DNA from: Elusimicrobiales bacterium
Lineage (GTDB): Bacteria > Elusimicrobiota > Elusimicrobia > Elusimicrobiales > UBA9959
Length of the DNA: 64,000 nt
NCBI GenBank assembly: GCA_028688015.1
Contig: JAQTZB010000011.1
Coordinates: 29,429-93,428 of the forward strand
Reading direction: 5' to 3'
Shown in pieces: positions 20,901 to 28,938 of this stretch (the stretch's first letter is position 1; every line of letters begins with the position of its first letter). The translations under genes were made by a program, and so were the position numbers. The notes under the pieces are model-generated. The model worked only from the letters and a program-made list of their open reading frames with translations. It did no database searches and was not told the DNA's origin.

Positions 20901-21257
20901 CTTCCCGGACGCGGCGTCGTAGATCCTCACTGTCTTTTCGCTCTTTGAGGCGGCGACCACTTCTTTCCCATCCCGGGAAAAGAGCAGCAGCCCGAAGCCA
21001 TAAAGTCCGGCGCCGGGATCGGGCAGGACGTTCCTGACAAGGTAGCCCTTGGTGCTCCAGATATCGAGGTTCAGGCCGCCCAGCGCCGCGCTGGCACCGT
21101 CGGGGGAAAAGGCGATAGCGTATTTGCGGTCGTCGTTGGCAGTCTTGGTGCGCTGCAGTGAAATGGAGAACTTTGGCGTGCTGGTTTCAGCGCCGGCCAG
21201 CGGCGCAGCGCAATTGATCGCAAGGCCAGAGGCCAGAAGCAAAGCGGCAACTTTCAT
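17955..21257 (-). CDS. WD40-repeat protein with C-terminal caspase-like (C14) domain
   Basis: The 1100-residue protein has an N-terminal signal peptide (to about 23). A long beta-propeller region (about 30-620) carries many WD40-like units, for example GVTDLEFSRDGRFLVSSSLDNTTKVW. A linker/Ig-like part follows, then a caspase-fold peptidase domain from about 815. Its catalytic dyad is visible: His in AAGHGG (H901) and Cys in LLDTCDSG (C953). An EF-hand-like loop DTDHNGSLS follows at about 1052-1060. The signal peptide places it in the cell envelope or outside, unlike cytoplasmic metacaspases. No partner gene is adjacent; both neighbours point toward it or away. Confidence 0.88.
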   Translation of the reverse strand: MKVAALLLASGLAINCAAPLAGAETSTPKFSISLQRTKTANDDRKYAIAFSPDGASAALGGLNLDIWSTKGYLVRNVLPDPGAGLYGFGLLLFSRDGKEVVAASKSEKTVRIYDAASGKISRTIILGGEGNAACLALSGDGATLAIGTTEGYVELWSYASRKLLRRLHLSDSNIGALVFLRDGRLVYGESELFTIVRSGRGVSKTLNRGDIAYEAGLIDPAGRKVEKFSWTNAAGAETLAFSPASELIAIHDKKTVWVLDGSFKVLKTTSAVSYGRVQDISRAFLSPNGAELALITAPPQTRLILLSLPGLERLADYDLGEHWDVNAAYTPDSRFIAIAGLGPSNRLIDPRSGALHLGLYKSADMPVTAAISPDGKSVASGGYSVGLWPIDGGAARAVPSQFLSSKVLFAPDGRHLVVSRRYGIEVTETASGESRVYDAAQQFSPVALSPDGRLLAYMPPIGAAPYSPRLAVREIATGKLVDEVPVNYFPIEKTAFAGDGRYLVWGRGVYDLRLRKTVRVLGTNVLDADRNFLAIAGYQNNVILSDLQGKTVAGVATANRPTVLRFAPGGEMIAVGYDSGGIELRGLPGLQPLKNLRAHAQGVTDLEFSRDGRFLVSSSLDNTTKVWSLKNYSHYTRFSAGGEWLMYTSDGYFDASPRGEALAAMVRGTEVFSLEQFAARNNRPDIILGRMGLGTPEQLAHYKTQYLKRLKKMGLAEADLSAELHAPEAKINFTRRDGKFLEVNFTLSDSRFPLKAWNIYVNNVPLFAASGRPLKGSAFSGTERIELAPGKNKIEVTVVNAAGAESYRAQAYADYSGPAGKLYYLAFGISNYRKPELALSYADKDASDLEAVISRMRPGYAGVFTKVLLNSEATAANIKKAKDFLADAGTDDTVVVFAAGHGGYDRGADPKYYYLPYEADPADLAGTGVQFEEIEALLDGIKPRKKLLLLDTCDSGELDEDTLGRYYATAQARNISPRSYRKPLKKRGAQGPAARPYLYIKNRLVYNDLSRRTGAIVFSSSRGGEISYESPLLRNGFFTGEVIAALSGRAADTDHNGSLSTRELRKYVADAVAVNTDGLQHPTVDRDNLYQEIDFPLAIK

Positions 21258-21320
21258 ACAAGTCGTTCCCCCGTTTCATTTTACATTTTAACGCGCCAAA
21301 ACGGCCCGGTAAATCCAGGA

Positions 21321-22697
21321 CTATTCAGGCAGGGTGAACCAGAAGAGGGAACCCAGGGCCTCGGAGCTCTCGGCGCCGACGGAGCCGCCGTGCAGTTCAA
21401 CGAGGTGTTTGACTATCGAAAGCCCCAGGCCGGTGCCGCCCTGCTCGCGCGAGCGGGCCTTGTCGGCGCGATAGAAGCGCTCGAAAATATGCGGCAGGTG
21501 CTCCGCCGGGATGCCGGGGCCGTTATTCTCCACCGAGACCTTCACGGCGCCGGGCTCCTCTACTGCGGAGATCTTTATCCAGCCGCCCTCGCGGCCGTAC
21601 TTGGCGGCGTTATCCAGCAGGTTTATCAGCACCTGCGCCAGCTTGTCGCGGTCCGCGTTCACGGCCAGGCCGGCCGGCACCAGGTTAGCCAGGGAAATGC
21701 GCTTTTTAGCCCGCGGCCCTTCAAGACCGGCCGCCACCTGACCGACCAGGGACATAAGTTCCACGGCGGTCTTGTCGGCGCGGGCCTTGCCGGATTCGGC
21801 GTAGGAGATCCTCAACAGGTCGTCCACCAGGTTCTCCAGGCGCACCGACTGCTCGTAGATGCTGCGCGCGAAGCCGGGGCCATGCTCCCTGTCCTCCAGC
21901 GCGCCGGAGAGCAGGGTCTCGGCGCAGCCTTTGATGGCGGTGAGCGGGGTCTTCAGCTCGTGAGAGACGTTGGCCACAAAATCCTTGCGCAGGGTTTCCA
22001 GCTTGCGCGGGCCGGTGATGTCCCGCGCCACCAGCACGCAGCCGCGCACGGCGCCGCTCTCCAGGATGGGCGCGGCGCTGACGGCCAGGAGCGTGCCGGG
22101 GGCCGGCTCGAACTCGAAAGCCACCGGGCCGCCGCTGGAAAGGGCCTTGATGGCCGCAGAAGAAAGCTCGTCGCCGCCGGGCATACCGGACAGGCGCATC
22201 CCTTCCGGCTCGAAGCCTTTTACCTCCATCAGCTGGCGCGCGCGGGGGTTCATGCGGGTTATCACGCCGCCGCCGTCGGTAACGAAGATGGCTTCGGACA
22301 TGTCGCGGAAGGCGGCCTCCAGTTCCAGGCGACGCAGCTCCGCGTCGCGCACCTTGGCGCCCAGCTCCCCGGCCATGAAATTGAGGGTTTCGGAAAGCTT
22401 GCGCAGCTCGCCGGAAGAGCCCACGGGGATGCGGTAATCGAACTCTCCCGCGGCGAAGCGCTTGGAGCCGGAGATTATCTCACCGAACTGCCGGGCCAGC
22501 ACCTGCGCCGCCAGCCAGCCCGCGCCCAGGGAAAACAGGAGCGAGAGGGCCAGGATCTGCCCCGCGTGGGCGCGCAGGGCGGCCAGGGGCAGGGTCCCCG
22601 AACGGTCCAGCAGCAGCGCGGCCGCGGCCAGGGCTAACAGCGCCACCAGCGCGTAGGAGAGCAGGATGCGGAGCCTGAGGGTTGGAAGAAAATTCAT
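21321..22697 (-). CDS. phoR: Phosphate-regulon sensor histidine kinase PhoR
   Basis: Membrane-bound kinase that phosphorylates PhoB when phosphate is low. The 458 residues have two hydrophobic segments near the N-terminus (10-30 and 45-65), a HAMP-like linker, and a PAS domain (about 125-230). HisKA follows with the phospho-acceptor His in VANVSHELKTPLTAIKG (H246). The ATPase domain has N-box NLLDNAAKYG and G-boxes NNGPGIP and GGTGLGLSI. No large periplasmic sensor, as in other PhoR proteins that sense through PhoU-Pst. The start overlaps the phoB stop by 4 bp. Confidence 0.93.
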   Translation of the reverse strand: MNFLPTLRLRILLSYALVALLALAAAALLLDRSGTLPLAALRAHAGQILALSLLFSLGAGWLAAQVLARQFGEIISGSKRFAAGEFDYRIPVGSSGELRKLSETLNFMAGELGAKVRDAELRRLELEAAFRDMSEAIFVTDGGGVITRMNPRARQLMEVKGFEPEGMRLSGMPGGDELSSAAIKALSSGGPVAFEFEPAPGTLLAVSAAPILESGAVRGCVLVARDITGPRKLETLRKDFVANVSHELKTPLTAIKGCAETLLSGALEDREHGPGFARSIYEQSVRLENLVDDLLRISYAESGKARADKTAVELMSLVGQVAAGLEGPRAKKRISLANLVPAGLAVNADRDKLAQVLINLLDNAAKYGREGGWIKISAVEEPGAVKVSVENNGPGIPAEHLPHIFERFYRADKARSREQGGTGLGLSIVKHLVELHGGSVGAESSEALGSLFWFTLPE

Positions 22698-23392
22698 TCT
22701 GCTTCGAAGCGGTAGCCGTAATTCTTGACGGTGACTATGCGGCGGCCTTCCTTGCCCAGCTTCTTGCGCAGCGTGCCTATATGCACGTCCACCGTGCGGG
22801 TTTCAACCTCGAGGGAGGAGTCCACGCCCCAGGCCTTCTCCAGCAGTTCCTCGCGGGTCAGCACGCGGTCGCCGCAGGCCATAAGGGCCTTGAGCAGCTC
22901 GAATTCCTTGGAGGTGAGCTCCAGCGGGGCGCCCTTCAGGCGCACTTCCACCTTGGCGGCGTCCAGCTCCAGCGTCCCGGCCTTGAGCCGCGCCGGGCCG
23001 GGCGCGGCGGCGGCTTTGACCGAAGCGCGGCGCAGCACGGCCTGCACCCTGGCCAGCAGCTCCTTAAGGCCGAAGGGCTTGGTCACGTAGTCGTCGGCGC
23101 CGAGGCCGAGGCCCAGCACCTTGTCGGATTCTTCGCCTTTGGCGGTCAGCATTATGATGGGGATGGCGGCGGTTTTGGCGTCCGCCTTAAGCCTGCGGCA
23201 GACTTCCAGGCCGTCGAGGCCGGGCAGCATCAGGTCCAGCAGGATCAGCGCCGGTTTTTCCTTGGCGGCCGTCAGTGCCGCGTAGGAACCGTCGTGCACG
23301 AGGACGGCCCGGTAGCCCTCTTTCTTGAGGTTGTATTCTATCATGCGGGCTATGTCCCGCTCATCTTCTACTATCAGGATCTTCTCGTTCAT
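22694..23392 (-). CDS. phoB: Phosphate-regulon response regulator PhoB
   Basis: OmpR-type activator of 232 residues. The receiver domain has Asp at 53 (LLDLMLPG) and the acidic pair EDERD at 9-13. The winged-helix DNA-binding domain is at about 130-230 (ELTSKEFELLKALM..., RTVDVHIGTLRKKLG). The frame is open further up to 23815, but MNEKILIVEDE at 23392 is the true N-terminus and the extension would overlap tilS antisense. Its own promoter carries two TTTAC 11-mers, suggesting autoregulation. Confidence 0.95.
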   Translation of the reverse strand: MNEKILIVEDERDIARMIEYNLKKEGYRAVLVHDGSYAALTAAKEKPALILLDLMLPGLDGLEVCRRLKADAKTAAIPIIMLTAKGEESDKVLGLGLGADDYVTKPFGLKELLARVQAVLRRASVKAAAAPGPARLKAGTLELDAAKVEVRLKGAPLELTSKEFELLKALMACGDRVLTREELLEKAWGVDSSLEVETRTVDVHIGTLRKKLGKEGRRIVTVKNYGYRFEAE

Positions 23393-23407
23393 AGGGCTTG
23401 CATATAT

Positions 23408-23449
23408 TTTATAACAGCGCCGGCCCTGTTGTGGTAAATTCCTTGTAAA
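23408..23449 (-). promoter_or_regulatory. Putative Pho box of phoBR
   Basis: Two good 11-bp units on the minus strand, TTTACAAGGAA and TTTACCACAAC (23428-23449), then one degenerate unit. TATAAA (23408-23413) follows as the -10. It is weaker than the other three Pho boxes but has the same spacing logic. Confidence 0.6.
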
Positions 23450-23470
23450 ATAGCCGCGGCCGGCCTTTGC

Positions 23471-23476
23471 TATAAT
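23471..23476 (+). promoter_or_regulatory. -10 box of tilS (leaderless)
   Basis: A consensus TATAAT ends exactly 6 nt before the tilS ATG at 23483, without a Shine-Dalgarno. It shares the intergenic region with the divergent phoBR Pho box. Confidence 0.6.
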
Positions 23477-23482
23477 CTCGGT

Positions 23483-24232
23483 ATGACCACAAGGCGGGCG
23501 CTGACTTTGAACTTCTGGAACCGGGTTTACGAGAACGCGCGGCGGCGGCGCCTGTTCAGGGACGGCGACGCCATCCTCCTGGCCGTGTCGGGCGGGCCCG
23601 ATTCCGTGGTCATGCTGGATTTTTTCGCGGGGCAGGCCCGGAAGCACAGGCTGAAGCTCCGGGTCTGCCACATCAACCATAAATTGCGCGGCCGGCTGGC
23701 CGACGCTGACGCCGCCTTCGTGAAGAAGCTGGGCGCGGAATACGGGCTGGAAACCTCGATCCTCTCCGCCGACGTCAGGAAGCTGGCGAAGGCGCACAAC
23801 AAGAGCGTGGAGCACGCCGCGCGCGACGCCCGCTACCGACTGCTGTCCGGGACCGCCCTAAAGCACGGCTGCGCCCTGGTGGCCACCGCCCACCACGCCG
23901 ACGACCACGCCGAGACCATGCTGCTCAACCTGCTGCGCGGCACCGAGCCGAAGGGGCTGCTGGGCATACCGGAGCGGCGCGAATTATGCAGGAAGGGCCG
24001 GCGCAAAGTGGAGCTGATCCGGCCGCTGCTGGCCGTTTCGCGGCGGGAGATAGAGGGATATCTCAAAGTCAACGCTTTAAAGTCCAGGAAGGACCACACC
24101 AACGAAGACGAGCACTACACCCGCAACTGGATACGCGCCACGCTGCTGCCGCTGATGCTCAAGCGCCAGCCCCGCCTGCGCGAGCACCTGGCCGAGCTGG
24201 CCGCCAAGCTGGCGCCCTACCTCAAAAAATAA
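23483..24232 (+). CDS. tilS: tRNA(Ile)-lysidine synthetase
   Basis: Converts C34 of the CAU-anticodon tRNA-Ile to lysidine so that it reads AUA. The N-type ATP pyrophosphatase P-loop SGGPDS is at residues 36-41, and the tRNA-binding/catalytic segment ATAHHADDHAETMLLNLLRGT follows. At 249 residues it contains only the catalytic core. The long C-terminal substrate-binding domains of the E. coli enzyme (432 residues) are absent, as in other short TilS proteins. Confidence 0.93.
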   Translation: MTTRRALTLNFWNRVYENARRRRLFRDGDAILLAVSGGPDSVVMLDFFAGQARKHRLKLRVCHINHKLRGRLADADAAFVKKLGAEYGLETSILSADVRKLAKAHNKSVEHAARDARYRLLSGTALKHGCALVATAHHADDHAETMLLNLLRGTEPKGLLGIPERRELCRKGRRKVELIRPLLAVSRREIEGYLKVNALKSRKDHTNEDEHYTRNWIRATLLPLMLKRQPRLREHLAELAAKLAPYLKK

Positions 24233-25774
24233 TTACCGCCGCAGCCGCGAGGCCGCCGCCAGCAGGGCGGCGGCTTCTGCTTTTTGGCCGCGCCTTTCAA
24301 GGCTGACGGCGGCGGCGAGTATCACCTCGGGAGCGACGGAGGCCGGGTCGGCGGCGGCCGCTTTGTCCAAAGCCGCCAGCGCCTTACGCCCGTCGCCGGT
24401 CTCGGCGTAGACCGTGACCAGCTGCAGCCAGCCGGCGCCCTCGGCGAGGCGCAGATTGAAAGGCGGCGGCAGCAGGCAGACGGCCAGCAGCGGCAGGGCC
24501 CACAACGCACGCAGGGCGCGCCGGTCCCGGGCGGCCAGCGCCGCGGCCAGCCCCCCCGCCAGCGGCAGGAGCAGCGGCAGGGCCGGCAGGCGGTAGCGGT
24601 CGGTCACCCAGAACGGCAGCACCGACAGCAGGTACCCGGCGAAGAGGAACACCAGCAGGCCGGAGGCTTCCTTCCTGCGGGCCAGGAACAGCCCGGCCGC
24701 CCCCAGGCAGCCGGCCAGAGCGAAAGAGACCAGTGGCCAGCCCAGCACGGTGGAGAAGTTGGCGGCGACGAACTGCAGGTCGTAATTGTCCGGGATCTCG
24801 TAGCGGTTCCAGAAGAAGAAGAATTTGGCGGCGGTCAGTTTAAGCCAGGCCCCGGGGTTCTCCACGACGAAGGCGAGCCCCTTGCGCAGCCAGAAAGAGG
24901 ATATTTCCGAGGGCTTCAGCCGGCGGCCGAGGGCCTCTTCTGCCAGCTGCGCCGGCTGGGTCTCCTCCAGCAGCGGGTTGGAGCTGAAGCCGGGCGGGTA
25001 AATGCCGGTCCCCGTAGCCTCGGGCGCGTTGCCGAGAAAAAAGGTGAAGCCGCCGTTGTAATTCACCGGCACGAAGTCGCGGCTGGCCGCGAAATTGTGC
25101 AGCGTCGCCGGCAGGATAGGCAGGGCGGCGCCCAGCAGCAGGGGCAGGGCCGCGTTCTTGAGCAGCTTCCGGAAAGCCGCGCGCTGCCACGCCCAGAGCA
25201 GCAGCGCCGGCAGCAGCAGCAGCGCGTTGGTGCGCAGCAGCGCGGCCCAGCCGCCGGCCAGGCCGCAAAGGAACCAGGCGCGCCAGGCGCCGCCCTCTCC
25301 GGCCCGCAGGGCCAGCAGGGCGAAAAGGGCCACTGAGAAGACCGCCAGGGTTTCCTTGCCCGGCACGGCCGCGCTGAAGACGAAGGGGCGGTACAGGGCG
25401 CACAGCAGGCCGGCCCACAGGCCGGCTTTCTCCCCGAAGGCCCGCTCGCCCAGGCGCATGACCAGCAGGCAGGTGCCGGCGTCGGCCAGTGCCTGCAGCC
25501 ACAGCACCGGGGCGGAGCTGTGGCCGAAGAGCTTGTAGGAGAGGGCCAGCAGGTAGGGGTAGAAAGGCGACTGGTAAAAAGCGGTCTGGCGCAGCAGGCC
25601 GCCGTCGAGGATCTCCAGCGCCCAGCGGTCGTAGGCCCAGGCGTCGGCGCTGAGCGCGCCGAGGTAAGGCAGGCCGAACCATTGCAGCAGGAAGGCCGCG
25701 CGCAGGGAGAAAGCGCCCAGGAACAGCGCGGCCCAGCGCAGGCGCCAGAGTTTTTCCAAAGTTTCCGGTTTCAT
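24233..25774 (-). CDS. GT-C family membrane glycosyltransferase-like protein with TPR tail
   Basis: A 513-residue polytopic protein (about 11 spans) of the PMT/ArnT superfamily (GT39/83-like). The first loop carries ADAWAYDRWA (near 44-53), with acidic residues typical of GT-C catalytic loops. A short TPR-like tail (about 445-513, ALAALDKAAAADPAS...) is cytoplasmic or periplasmic. The polyprenyl-linked donor and the acceptor are unknown. Its stop abuts the tilS stop, and it follows the amylase gene by 19 bp on the same strand. Confidence 0.75.
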   Translation of the reverse strand: MKPETLEKLWRLRWAALFLGAFSLRAAFLLQWFGLPYLGALSADAWAYDRWALEILDGGLLRQTAFYQSPFYPYLLALSYKLFGHSSAPVLWLQALADAGTCLLVMRLGERAFGEKAGLWAGLLCALYRPFVFSAAVPGKETLAVFSVALFALLALRAGEGGAWRAWFLCGLAGGWAALLRTNALLLLPALLLWAWQRAAFRKLLKNAALPLLLGAALPILPATLHNFAASRDFVPVNYNGGFTFFLGNAPEATGTGIYPPGFSSNPLLEETQPAQLAEEALGRRLKPSEISSFWLRKGLAFVVENPGAWLKLTAAKFFFFWNRYEIPDNYDLQFVAANFSTVLGWPLVSFALAGCLGAAGLFLARRKEASGLLVFLFAGYLLSVLPFWVTDRYRLPALPLLLPLAGGLAAALAARDRRALRALWALPLLAVCLLPPPFNLRLAEGAGWLQLVTVYAETGDGRKALAALDKAAAADPASVAPEVILAAAVSLERRGQKAEAAALLAAASRLRR

Positions 25775-25793
25775 GCCCCCCGCCCGCCGCCGG

Positions 25794-27599
25794 TCAGCTC
25801 CAGCGGTGCTGCAGTTCCCTGAAGCCCTCTGCGGGCAGCAGGCGGTAATGGGCCGGGCGGTTCTCGTAAAGCACGCCGTCCCCGTCCTTCTCTACTACGA
25901 ACTTGTAGGCTATCGCCTTGCCCGCGCTCTCGACCATGGAGATATTTCCCAGCCACATGTTCTCGTTGATATATTCCAGCCTGAAGCCCTTCTCCAGGTC
26001 CCAGTTCCCCAGCTCCGGGCAGTTGCCGATGACCTTGACGTGCTGGCCGTACTCGGTGCGGAAGCCGTTGAGCACGAAGGTGATCTCCATGCCGCCCTTC
26101 TCGCGGGCGGGCGCGCGGTAGGCAGCGACGAAGACCGAGTCCCGCCCCAGGGACAGGTTCTCTATGCGTCCGTCGCGGACCGTGACGGCCCGGTCGGACA
26201 GGAGGTCCTTGTAGATGCCGTCGGGCAGTTCTATCTTCTCCAGGGTCAGCCTGGTCTCGGGGCCGCGGTTGAACACGGCCAGGCAGCAGCTGCCGCGGTA
26301 GACGCGGGTATAGGCGTAGGCGTCCGGAGACAGGTATTTCTGCCGGTGGCTGCCGCGCTTGATGGCCGGGTTCTCGCGGCGCAGGGCGGCCAGGCGCTTG
26401 ACCAGCCGGAAGGCCGGCGTATTGGTGTCCCACTTCTCCATCATCGGCCTGTTGTAGGGGTCGGCCCCGCCGTTGGTGTCGTTGTGCAGGTACTGCTCGG
26501 TGCCGTAATAGATGCACGGCGTGCCGCGGCAGGTCAGGATCAGGGCGAGCGCCATGTCCACGCGCCGCTCATTGGCGCCGGCCGACATGAAGCGCGGCAT
26601 GTCGTGGTTGTCGATGAAAGTGACGAGGTGGCGGCAGTCGTCAAACAGGTGGTCGTTCTTAAAGACGTTCTCCACCAGTTCGAAGCCCTGCCCGTGGCTC
26701 CTGGCCAGGCAGTCCTCCAGCCCGCGCTGCAGGGCGAAGTCCAGCATGCCCATGCCGCTCTTGTTGGCGAACTGCACGCTCAGCCCGTCCCAGCAGCCGC
26801 CCTGGAACCACTCCCCGAAGATGAACAGGTCCGGCTTGTGGAAGACCATGTCGGAGACGAACTCCTGCCAGAACCACTGCGGCATGTGCTTGACCGTATC
26901 CACGCGGAAGGCGTCCACGCCCTTGTCCAGCCACAGGCGCATCGCGTCCTTGATATAGTTGCGGTAGCCGATCTTGGATTCGTTGAAGTCGGCCAGGCCG
27001 GCGAGTTCCGCGGTCTCCACCTGCCCCTTGTTGTTCCAGTCGTTCACGCCGCCGTTGCGGTGATACCAGCCCAGTTTGTCGTCGTCGTAGGAGGTCAGCA
27101 GCACCCCGTCGTCGTAGATCTCGCCCTTGGTCGGGCGGCCGCCGGTGTCCACCCGCTGCGAGGGGCTGGAATGGTTGCAGACGATGTCGAGCACCAGCTT
27201 CAGGTCCAGGTCGCGCATGGAGCGCACCAGCCGGTCCACCACCGTATTGTCGGAGGCGAACACGCGCACGTCGTCGGGCGAGCCGGCCAGGTGTTCGTCG
27301 AGCCGCTTGAAGTCCTTGGCCCAGTAGCCGTGGTAGCCGGCCATGCCGCGCCCTTCCACGTCCACCAACCCGTCGATCTGGTCGAAGATGGGCGTCAGCC
27401 ACAGCGCCGAGCAGCCCAGCTCTTTCAGGTAGTCCAGCTTCTGGACCACGCCGCTGAGGTCGCCGCCCCAGTACTTGAACCAGTCGGTATGGGTGGGGTC
27501 GCAGGATTCCGGGTGGCAGCCGCCGTCGTTGCCGGCATGGCCGTTGTGGAACCTGTCCACCACCGCGAAGTAGATCACGCTGTCGTTAAAGGGACGCAT
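25794..27599 (-). CDS. Alpha-amylase family (GH13) glycoside hydrolase with C-terminal CBM20
   Basis: Hydrolyses alpha-1,4 glucans or maltodextrins. All four GH13 motifs are present: DIVCNH, AFRVDTVKH (nucleophile about D234), FGEW (acid/base about E263) and FIDNHD (about D333). The C-terminal ~90 residues (from about 505) look like a CBM20 starch-binding domain (VKVIGNCPELGNWD, AYKFVVE). No signal peptide is seen (MRPFNDSVIYFAVVDRF), so it may act on intracellular glycogen. The ATG has AGGAGCC upstream. Confidence 0.9.
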   Translation of the reverse strand: MRPFNDSVIYFAVVDRFHNGHAGNDGGCHPESCDPTHTDWFKYWGGDLSGVVQKLDYLKELGCSALWLTPIFDQIDGLVDVEGRGMAGYHGYWAKDFKRLDEHLAGSPDDVRVFASDNTVVDRLVRSMRDLDLKLVLDIVCNHSSPSQRVDTGGRPTKGEIYDDGVLLTSYDDDKLGWYHRNGGVNDWNNKGQVETAELAGLADFNESKIGYRNYIKDAMRLWLDKGVDAFRVDTVKHMPQWFWQEFVSDMVFHKPDLFIFGEWFQGGCWDGLSVQFANKSGMGMLDFALQRGLEDCLARSHGQGFELVENVFKNDHLFDDCRHLVTFIDNHDMPRFMSAGANERRVDMALALILTCRGTPCIYYGTEQYLHNDTNGGADPYNRPMMEKWDTNTPAFRLVKRLAALRRENPAIKRGSHRQKYLSPDAYAYTRVYRGSCCLAVFNRGPETRLTLEKIELPDGIYKDLLSDRAVTVRDGRIENLSLGRDSVFVAAYRAPAREKGGMEITFVLNGFRTEYGQHVKVIGNCPELGNWDLEKGFRLEYINENMWLGNISMVESAGKAIAYKFVVEKDGDGVLYENRPAHYRLLPAEGFRELQHRWS

Positions 27600-27661
27600 A
27601 GGGCTCCTGGTGTAAAGTGCCGGCCCGCGCCGGCGGCAGATCCTGGAAAAGAGCGGGGCCT

Positions 27662-28390
27662 TCAGCCGCGCGCTTCGTCTATCAGTTCCTGGGGGTAGCC
27701 GATGGGCAGCACCCGGATGACGCCGGTGTTCTTCTGCGCGTGGGCGGCCATCAGGCCGCTCTTGGCGAAACCCAGTGTCAGCGTCAGCTTGGCCATGACG
27801 TAGACGCCGCTGTGGTGGCCGGTGTCCGGGCTCAGGCCGGAAGGGAGATCCACGGCTATAATGGGGCTGCCGCTCTTGTTCATCAACTGTATGATCCGGT
27901 GGACGGGCCCTACGGGTTTGCCCACCGCGCTGACGCCCAGCAGCGCGTCCAGCAGCAGGTCCGCCGCGGCGAACTCCGCAAGCAGCGCGTCCAGGTCCCC
28001 CTTTTCAGTCAGGGCCACCGGCACCCCGGCCGCGCGGGCGGCCTCGAGGTTCTTGACCACCAGCTCGCCGTAGCCGGTCTCTTTGGGCGGCAGGATGAAA
28101 GCCTTCACCTCGGCGCCGGCCTGCTTCAGAAAACGCGCCGCTGCCAGGCCGTCGCCGCCGTTATTGCCCTTGCCGCAGCAGACCACAACTTTCAGACCGG
28201 CCGGCTGCTTTTTGAGCTCGGCTGCGGCGAACTCCAGCGCAGCCTGCGCCACGGCCCGGCCCGCGTTCTCCATCAGTACCGCCGACGGGATGCCGTACTC
28301 GCTGGAGGCCTTGGTGTCCAGGTACTTCATCTTCCCGGAGGTAACCACCGGGTAGCCGTCGAACTCTTTTACCTGCGGGATCTTTGACAT
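27662..28390 (-). CDS. nnrE: NAD(P)H-hydrate epimerase
   Basis: Repairs damaged NAD(P)HX by interconverting the R and S hydrates (YjeF N-terminal domain). The 242 residues show the Rossmann-like motifs VLMENAGRAVA, CGKGNNGGDGLAAAR and DALLGVSAVGKPVG, and the catalytic Asp region VDLPSGLSPDTG. The dehydratase half (NnrD), often fused, is absent here and would have to be encoded elsewhere. It follows the Yip1-like gene by 1 bp, in an operon with sppA. Confidence 0.92.
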   Translation of the reverse strand: MSKIPQVKEFDGYPVVTSGKMKYLDTKASSEYGIPSAVLMENAGRAVAQAALEFAAAELKKQPAGLKVVVCCGKGNNGGDGLAAARFLKQAGAEVKAFILPPKETGYGELVVKNLEAARAAGVPVALTEKGDLDALLAEFAAADLLLDALLGVSAVGKPVGPVHRIIQLMNKSGSPIIAVDLPSGLSPDTGHHSGVYVMAKLTLTLGFAKSGLMAAHAQKNTGVIRVLPIGYPQELIDEARG

Positions 28391-28391
28391 G

Positions 28392-28937
28392 TCACACTAC
28401 CAGCCAGATCAGCCAGGCGACCCCGTAGACGAAGAGCAGAAAGAACAGGGCGCAGCACGCGGCGTACGGCAGCAGCACCGACAGCAGCGCCTTGTTGGCG
28501 GAGACCGGGTACACGCGCCGCACCAGGCGCACCCGCGCGTAGACCACCAGCCCCGCCACCAGGCAGACGGACAGGAACGCGCCCGGCGCGCCCAGCTTGG
28601 AGAAGAAGGCCAGCGGAACCAGCAGCGCGAAGAAGTAGTCCGTCACGCCGAAGGCCAGGAAGAGCCGCCCGGCGGCGCCCCTGGCCCCGGTCAGGTCCAT
28701 GAACAAATGCGTCAGCCCGGCGACCAGGAAGTTGGCCGCCAGCACGAAGGTCAGCACCACCAGGTAGGACAGCACGCCCGGCGGCACGGCGGAGAAGAGG
28801 CGCAGGAAGATGAAGCCGCCCAGCGTGCCGGCGGCGTAGCCCAGCATGGCGGCGCGCCCCAGCCCGGCGGGGCGCGGCTCCGCGGTAAGGATCTCGGGCC
28901 GCTCGAGCAGGGCGGCGAGGGAGGAGAGGGCGTTCAT
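28392..28937 (-). CDS. Yip1-domain-like integral membrane protein
   Basis: The 181 residues contain five hydrophobic segments. The N-terminal layout (ALLERPE.. then GYAAGTLGGFIFL) recalls bacterial Yip1-domain proteins of unknown role. It sits between sppA and nnrE with 1-bp gaps, so it is co-transcribed with them. Confidence 0.6.
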   Translation of the reverse strand: MNALSSLAALLERPEILTAEPRPAGLGRAAMLGYAAGTLGGFIFLRLFSAVPPGVLSYLVVLTFVLAANFLVAGLTHLFMDLTGARGAAGRLFLAFGVTDYFFALLVPLAFFSKLGAPGAFLSVCLVAGLVVYARVRLVRRVYPVSANKALLSVLLPYAACCALFFLLFVYGVAWLIWLVV

Positions 28938-28938
28938 C

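Noticed and set aside
24233..25774. Considered as ArnT (lipid A aminoarabinose transferase)
   Set aside because: Only the superfamily loop is visible; no arn genes are nearby and the TPR-like tail does not fit ArnT.
25773..27698. 641-residue plus-strand frame opposite the amylase
   Set aside because: The same kind of shadow; the minus strand has all GH13 motifs.
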